Assembly: GCA_021791615.1 (NCBI GenBank)
Contig: JAJYWG010000130.1
Coordinates: 1-38,053 of the forward strand
From: Actinomycetes bacterium
Lineage (GTDB): Bacteria > Actinomycetota > Acidimicrobiia > Acidimicrobiales > RAAP-2
DNA: 38,053 bases
Direction of reading: 5' to 3'
Part shown: one piece after another, positions 34,050 through 38,053 of the stretch
Numbering within the stretch: the stretch's first letter is position 1
How the letters are laid out: each line of letters starts with the position of its first letter
Notes under the pieces: generated by a model
Databases searched by the model: none
The model's input: only the letters and a program-made list of their open reading frames with translations
Told to the model about the DNA's origin: nothing
Program-made: the position numbers and the translations under genes

Positions 34050-35825
34050 TTGACCCGGGTGGGCACCACCGGGCTCTGCAAACGCTGCCGTGCTCACCAG
34101 CTCGCCGAGGCGTGCAGTGGCTGTGGCCGGGTGCGAGTGGTGGTGGCAAGGGCCAAAGACGGTGGCGCCCTGTGCTTCGCCTGCGCGCCCCGCCCGCGGC
34201 GGACCTGCGGGCGATGCGGGCGGATGGGACTGATCGCCCGCAGGTCCCGTGACGGGGAGCCCGACATCTGCAACGCGTGCTTTCGCCTACCGATGGCCGT
34301 CTGCCGCCTGTGCGGGCAGTCCCGGCGGTGTCGCTTCGTCGCCGCCGGCCAGCCGATCTGCTCGTCGTGCTCGCCCCAGCACCGACTCGCCTGTGCCCAC
34401 TGCGGCGAGTGTCGCCGCGTGGCTGCTCACTGGCCCGAGGGCCCGGTGTGCGAGCCGTGCTACCGGGCGGCGCTGGGCCGGCGGGGCACCTGTGCCAGCT
34501 GCGGTCAAGAGCGACGGTTGGTGGACCCGCCCGGTCCGGGCGCCACGCGTTGTGCGACCTGTGCCGGGCGCCCCGGGCTGGGAAGGGTCTGCAAGAACTG
34601 CGGGATCGAGGATCTCACCTACGAGGCCGGCTGCTGCGTGCGCTGTTCGTTGTCCCACCGGGCGACTGCGCTACTCGCTGGCACCGGTGGCGTCATGGCG
34701 CCGGCGCTCGTCCCTGTGCGCGACGCCATCGTCGGCGCCCGCCAGCCCTACTCCGCCTACAACTGGCTGCGATCCTCGGTCGCGGCCACGATCCTGGCCG
34801 AGATCGCCTCCGGCGCCCTGGCCCTCAGCCATGAGGCGCTCGACGCCCACCCGCGCCAGCGGGCGGCGGGGTTCTTGCGCCAGTTGCTTGTGGCCAACGA
34901 CGCCCTCGAGCCCCGCGACGAACCGCTGGCCGAGCTCGAGACGTGGGTGGCGGCACGGCTGGCCACCGTCGCCGACGTCGGTCGTCGCCGCATCCTGCGC
35001 TCCTACGCCACCTGGCGGGTCCTGCGCCGGGCCCGCGCTCGAGCCACCCGGTCCGCGCGTCCACGCACCGTCACTGCCCACGCCAAGCACTGCCTGGCGG
35101 CCGCCATCGCCTTCTGCGAGTGGCTCACACAGCGAGGTGTGACCCTCGGTGGCGTGACCCAGGGCGACATCGACGCCTGGTCGGTCTATGCCGGATCCTC
35201 CGCCGGTGCGCTCAACGATTTCTTGAACTGGGCGGCCATGCGAAAGCTCGTGCCTCGCTTGAACCTGGCGGATCGCCCCCGGCGCGATGGCCCGTCGATG
35301 GACGACGACCGCCGTCTGGCGCTGGTCGATCGGCTCTTGCGCGACGACGATCTGGCGCTCTCCGATCGCGTCGCTGGATGCCTGGTTCTCCTCTATGCCC
35401 AGCAGCTCAGCCGGATTGTCTCCCTCCGTGTGGACGACGTCATCACCGAAGGCGACGACGTGTACGTCACGTTCGGTGCCGCCAAGACCATCGCCCCCGA
35501 ACCCTTTGGGCATCTGCTCGTCGCGCTTGCCCGTGGCAGCCGTCCCTACACCGGCGTGGGATCCCCATCACGATCGCACTGGCTCTTCCCCGGCCTCCAT
35601 CCCGGTCGACCACTGCACCCAGCCAGCCTCGGCGCTCGGCTGCGCCGCATCGGGGTCACCACGATGTCCGGCCGCCGGGCCGCCCTCCTCCACTTGGCGA
35701 GCCGGTTGCCGGCCGCCGTCTTGGCCGAAGCCCTCCATCTCCATCCCACCACCGCCGTCCAGTGGACGTCGATCGCCGGCGGAGACTGGTCGACCTATGC
35801 CGCCGAAGTCGCCAGGAACCGGTGA
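34050..35825 (+). CDS. Zinc-ribbon array protein with degenerate tyrosine-recombinase domain
   Basis: The 591-aa frame (TTG 34050 or GTG 34059, neither with a good ribosome site) opens with 13 CxxC pairs (CKRC, CSGC, CFAC, CGRC, CNAC, CRLC, CSSC, CAHC, CEPC, CASC, CATC, CKNC, CVRC) forming consecutive zinc ribbons. The C-terminal half has an integrase layout (TVTAHAKHCLAAAIAFCEWLTQRG; VAGCLVLLYAQQLSRIVSLRVDDV) but lacks the active site. The first Arg context is replaced by QQLSR, the H-x-x-R box by GRRAALLHL, and the nucleophile position reads TAVQWTSI. It is probably a non-catalytic DNA-binding partner of the upstream recombinase. An in-frame TGA at 34020 separates it from its N-terminus. 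Confidence 0.7.
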   Translation: MTRVGTTGLCKRCRAHQLAEACSGCGRVRVVVARAKDGGALCFACAPRPRRTCGRCGRMGLIARRSRDGEPDICNACFRLPMAVCRLCGQSRRCRFVAAGQPICSSCSPQHRLACAHCGECRRVAAHWPEGPVCEPCYRAALGRRGTCASCGQERRLVDPPGPGATRCATCAGRPGLGRVCKNCGIEDLTYEAGCCVRCSLSHRATALLAGTGGVMAPALVPVRDAIVGARQPYSAYNWLRSSVAATILAEIASGALALSHEALDAHPRQRAAGFLRQLLVANDALEPRDEPLAELETWVAARLATVADVGRRRILRSYATWRVLRRARARATRSARPRTVTAHAKHCLAAAIAFCEWLTQRGVTLGGVTQGDIDAWSVYAGSSAGALNDFLNWAAMRKLVPRLNLADRPRRDGPSMDDDRRLALVDRLLRDDDLALSDRVAGCLVLLYAQQLSRIVSLRVDDVITEGDDVYVTFGAAKTIAPEPFGHLLVALARGSRPYTGVGSPSRSHWLFPGLHPGRPLHPASLGARLRRIGVTTMSGRRAALLHLASRLPAAVLAEALHLHPTTAVQWTSIAGGDWSTYAAEVARNR

Positions 35826-35888
35826 TCGCGGACCATGTCGAATGCCACCTGAGGGGCCCCCACCCAACTGGGCACTCGACATACTCCG

Positions 35889-35906
35889 AACATCGCTCAT
35901 TACCAG
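35889..35906. repeat. Right terminal inverted repeat of inserted element
   Basis: AACATCGCTCATTACCAG is the complement of the left repeat (32053-32070) with one mismatch. The host recombinase coding sequence resumes just after it. Confidence 0.75.
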
Positions 35907-35908
35907 TT

Positions 35909-36048
35909 CCACGGCGGGGGTGGACCTACTCGTGCTGCGTGAGCTCATGGGGCACGTATCACCAGAGACGACGGCCAGCTACGTGCATCTCTCGCCCGAC
36001 ACTCTGGCAGCCGAATTCGCCGCCGCCCGGAAGACCCTCGGCCGATGA
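35909..36048 (+). pseudogene. Tyrosine recombinase (TnpA-like), 3' part after the insertion
   Basis: This piece encodes STAGVDLLVLRELMGHVSPE, then TTASYVHLSPDTLAAEFAAA and ends KTLGR. It supplies the second catalytic His (LMGH) and the nucleophilic Tyr (SYVHLS) missing from the fragment that ends at 32056. It has no start of its own. Its TGA overlaps the ATG of the 644-aa recombinase (ATGA, 36045-36048), so the original gene pair was translationally coupled. Confidence 0.8.
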
Positions 36049-37979
36049 CGCTCGCCCCGCTCGTCGAACCCGCTGACGACGTGCTGGGCGCCTACGTCGA
36101 GCATTCCGAGCGGTTCCCGATCAAGAACGAGGCCCGGCAACAGCTCATCCGGGCCGCCATCGCCTTCCACACCGACCACCGCGACCTCGGCACCTGGATG
36201 GCCAGGCCGGTCGACGCCCGCATGGTCGACCTGTCTCGGCGCATCGGGTCATGGCCTTTCGTGTTCTTCGTGCTCCTGAGCGGCCGGTGCCGGGCTGACC
36301 TCGACTTCTTGTTCGCCAAGAACTTCGGCCATTCCGGCAGGCGGACCACTTCCATTCTCTATCCCGACGACATCGCCGCCTTGCATGAGGCAGCCGAGCG
36401 ACTCGGGGAGAGCGAACAGTCCTTCACCGATCTTGTCGGCGGGGTGATTCCCCTGGCCATCGCCCATTTCGGGGTTCCGCCAAGCGGTCTCAGCGTCGAA
36501 GATCTCGAGACCCTCGTTTCGTTCACCGAGACGTCCCCGAGGCTGACCACCGCCATGCGGCACAGCCGCCACGCTCAGTTGTTCCGGCTGCGTCAGTTAC
36601 TCTTCCAGGCCGGCATGACCGACGACGCACCACAACGCCGCCGGGAAGGCGGGCCGGCCACCCGGGCTCAACGACTGATGGCGGTGCCGTCACCTGGCAT
36701 CCGCAACACGATCCTGTCCTACTTGGAGGCACGATCCGCCGTGGTGCGCCCCAAGACCCTCGACAAGCTCACCAGCGCGCTGGCCATCTTCGGCGAGTTC
36801 ATCGGTGAGCACTTCCCCGAACTGGCGTCGCTCAGCCAGCTTGACCGCCACCACGTCGAGGCGTTCTTGACCTGGACGGCGACCCGGCCGGGACGCCGAG
36901 CGCAGGATGCCGGCAAGCCCGTCGGCCCCTTCGTCCCCGCTCACGCCGCCTTCACCCTGCGCAACTTCCTGGACGACATCGCCGCTTGGGGATGGGCCGA
37001 AGCCCCCCAACGCCGGCTCGTCTTCTCGACCGACATCCCGAGGCAACCCGAGATCCTCCCGAGGGGCCTCCCACCTGACGTGGACGCCGCCCTCATGGAG
37101 GCGGTGCGGGGGCTTGATGACGTCTTCGCCCGGACCGCCATCACGGTGCTTCGGCACACCGGGCTGCGCAGGGGCGAGTTGCTCGACCTCGAGCTCGACT
37201 GCGTCACGGACTATGGGCCGAGCGGGCTCTGGTTGCGCGTTCCCATCGGCAAGCTCCACGACGAACGGGCCGTCCCGCTCGACGACACCGCCATCGGGGC
37301 CATCGATGAGTGGCTGGCCCGGCGTGCCGTTCAACGTGCGATTCCCCACCAACGCGATGGGCGGATGTGCGACTTCGTTTTCATGGAGCGGGGCCGCCAC
37401 TTGGGACCCACCCGGATCGAGCGCGGCCTGAGGGACGCGGTTCGCATCGCCGGTATCGTCGGCACCGACGGAGCGCCCCGCAAGGTGGTGGCCCACCAGC
37501 TTCGACACACCTGGGCCAGCGAGCTCGTGAACGCAGGTATGTCCCTCCAGGCTCTCATGGCTCTTCTCGGGCACCGCACCCCCGAGATGACCATTCGCTA
37601 CGCCCGGCTCTCGTCCCCAACCCTGCGGTCCGCCTATGACCAGGCGCTCGGCAAGGTGGCCCCCAGGATTCCGGTCGCGCCGGCGGGGCTCCCCGCTGTC
37701 CCGGACCGGGTCTCGTGGCTGTCAGCCGAGATGCTCAAGACCCGCGTCGCACACGGATACTGCGCCCGGGAACTGGCCGCAGAAGCCTGCCCCTATGCCA
37801 ACGTCTGTGAGACCTGTCCCAATTTCGTCACCACTCTCGAGTTCGCACCCGCGCTCGAGGCCCAGTTGGACGATGTCCGGGTACTACGCGACGACGCCGA
37901 GCGGAGGGGATGGGGGTCGGAAGTGAGTCGCCATGACCGGGTCATCGTGAGCCTGGGTGGCGTCCATCCCTTGGTGTAA
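36045..37979 (+). CDS. Large tyrosine recombinase (TnpB-like, Tn554-type)
   Basis: The 644-aa enzyme has a long N-terminal region, a SAM-like core-binding segment (LDRHHVEAFLTWTATRPGR) and a complete catalytic domain: LRHTGLRRGELLDL (Arg, about residue 375), VVAHQLRHTWASEL (about 483), ALLGHRTPEM and TIRYARLSS (Tyr, about 516). A C-terminal Cys cluster GYCARELAAEACPYANVCETC (about 570-590) is typical of this family and may bind zinc. The size and the tandem arrangement behind an about 350-aa recombinase resemble TnpA-TnpB of Tn554. It appears intact although its partner is broken; any TnpC-like gene would lie beyond the window. Confidence 0.85.
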   Translation: MTLAPLVEPADDVLGAYVEHSERFPIKNEARQQLIRAAIAFHTDHRDLGTWMARPVDARMVDLSRRIGSWPFVFFVLLSGRCRADLDFLFAKNFGHSGRRTTSILYPDDIAALHEAAERLGESEQSFTDLVGGVIPLAIAHFGVPPSGLSVEDLETLVSFTETSPRLTTAMRHSRHAQLFRLRQLLFQAGMTDDAPQRRREGGPATRAQRLMAVPSPGIRNTILSYLEARSAVVRPKTLDKLTSALAIFGEFIGEHFPELASLSQLDRHHVEAFLTWTATRPGRRAQDAGKPVGPFVPAHAAFTLRNFLDDIAAWGWAEAPQRRLVFSTDIPRQPEILPRGLPPDVDAALMEAVRGLDDVFARTAITVLRHTGLRRGELLDLELDCVTDYGPSGLWLRVPIGKLHDERAVPLDDTAIGAIDEWLARRAVQRAIPHQRDGRMCDFVFMERGRHLGPTRIERGLRDAVRIAGIVGTDGAPRKVVAHQLRHTWASELVNAGMSLQALMALLGHRTPEMTIRYARLSSPTLRSAYDQALGKVAPRIPVAPAGLPAVPDRVSWLSAEMLKTRVAHGYCARELAAEACPYANVCETCPNFVTTLEFAPALEAQLDDVRVLRDDAERRGWGSEVSRHDRVIVSLGGVHPLV

Positions 37980-37991
37980 ATGTCAGCGGGC

Positions 37992-38035
37992 GTAGGTTCC
38001 TTCGAGAAGTACCAGTTCAACGAAGGAGGACCTAC
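37992..38035 (+). promoter_or_regulatory. Hairpin sequestering the ribosome site of the last gene
   Basis: GTAGGT-TCCTTCG (37992-38004) pairs with CGAAGGA-gg-ACCTAC (38021-38035): 13 pairs with a two-base bulge. The AAGGAGG ribosome site of GTG 38040 lies in the 3' arm, so mRNA reading in from upstream would be poorly translated. IS elements often use this arrangement; the repeat could also be an IS end. Confidence 0.55.
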
Positions 38036-38039
38036 ACCC

Positions 38040-38053
38040 GTGACTGCACGAGT
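38040..38053 (+). CDS. Start of a gene cut by the right window edge
   Basis: GTG 38040 lies 8 nt after GAAGGAGG and encodes only MTAR before the window ends. The identity cannot be read; the preceding hairpin makes an IS transposase a reasonable guess. Confidence 0.35.

Larger units (their letters stand above)
32057..35908 (+). mobile_element. 3.85-kb tyrosine-recombinase element inserted in an integrase gene
   Basis: The element is bounded by 17/18-bp inverted repeats and carries a recombinase, an HTH protein and a zinc-ribbon/degenerate-integrase protein, all overlapping. Removing 32057-35908 (3852 bp, a multiple of three) joins GTEL directly to (A)TAGVDLLVLRELMGH, restoring the recombinase; exact ends could shift by a few bases. 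CACTCGACA occurs as a direct repeat inside both ends (32084-32092, 35873-35881). Near the right end ATGTCGAATGCC (35835-35846) and GGCACTCGACAT (35871-35882) form a further inverted repeat, likely recombinase binding sites. The first 228 bp hold no gene but contain two TGTGGCGTC copies (32216, 32231). Confidence 0.75.

Noticed and set aside
1..38053. CRISPR array, tRNA or rRNA genes
   Set aside because: No regularly spaced direct repeats, tRNA cloverleaf or rRNA-like stretches were seen on either strand by reading.

Overview
This is a high-GC, actinobacterial-type stretch: G/C-rich third codon positions, many GTG starts, long chains of ATGA/GTGA gene overlaps and conjugation genes of actinobacterial type. 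It reads as part of a mobile genomic island. The left end carries an integration and conjugation module, the middle a dense anti-phage defence island, and the right end a pile-up of nested recombinase elements. I cannot name the species from the sequence.

Left (1-9186, leftward). A large serine recombinase is cut by the window edge. Behind it lie an ImmA/IrrE-type metallopeptidase and a 116-aa unknown, all apparently driven by a perfect-consensus sigma-70 promoter (TTGACA, 17 bp, TATAAT) near 2406-2434. Next comes a tightly packed leftward operon: small unknown and membrane proteins, a VirD4/TraG-like coupling ATPase, a Replic_Relax-type protein, a beta-class DNA methyltransferase, a 49-aa CxxC protein and a ribbon-helix-helix-like protein. 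No VirB4 and no relaxase is recognisable, so the element may be mobilisable rather than self-conjugative, or the rest lies outside the window.

Middle (9290-28656). A 589-aa protein with a sigma-region-4-like helix-turn-helix and a repeat-rich C-terminus reads away from the conjugation operon. Three defence units follow. (1) An operon of SNF2-type helicase with DUF3883, DUF1156 DNA methylase, and DUF499 ATPase with an N-terminal Swt1-like HEPN domain keeping an R-x4-H motif, followed by an OGG-fold glycosylase-like gene whose 5' end looks frameshifted. (2) On the minus strand, a SIR2-APAZ protein and a short prokaryotic Argonaute (a SPARSA pair, coupled by ATGA). (3) A Gabija pair (GajA OLD/TOPRIM nuclease and GajB UvrD-like helicase); this GajA has Arg in place of the Walker A Lys. 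The three units offer modification-based discrimination, guide-triggered NAD+ depletion and nucleotide-sensing DNA cleavage.

Right (28657-38053). A structured intergenic region contains a 91-bp MITE-like inverted repeat. A 3'-truncated IS30 transposase then runs in frame into a Tn554-like pair of tyrosine recombinases. The first of that pair is broken by a one-base frameshift and by a 3.85-kb insertion bounded by 17/18-bp inverted repeats; its missing C-terminus reappears after the insertion. The inserted element carries an intact tyrosine recombinase, a Cro/C1-like HTH protein, and a zinc-ribbon protein with a degenerate integrase domain. That last gene is split by an in-frame TGA exactly where a zinc-binding Cys is expected. 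The outer element continues with an intact 644-aa recombinase. A final gene start (GTG 38040), with its ribosome-binding site buried in a hairpin, is cut by the right edge.
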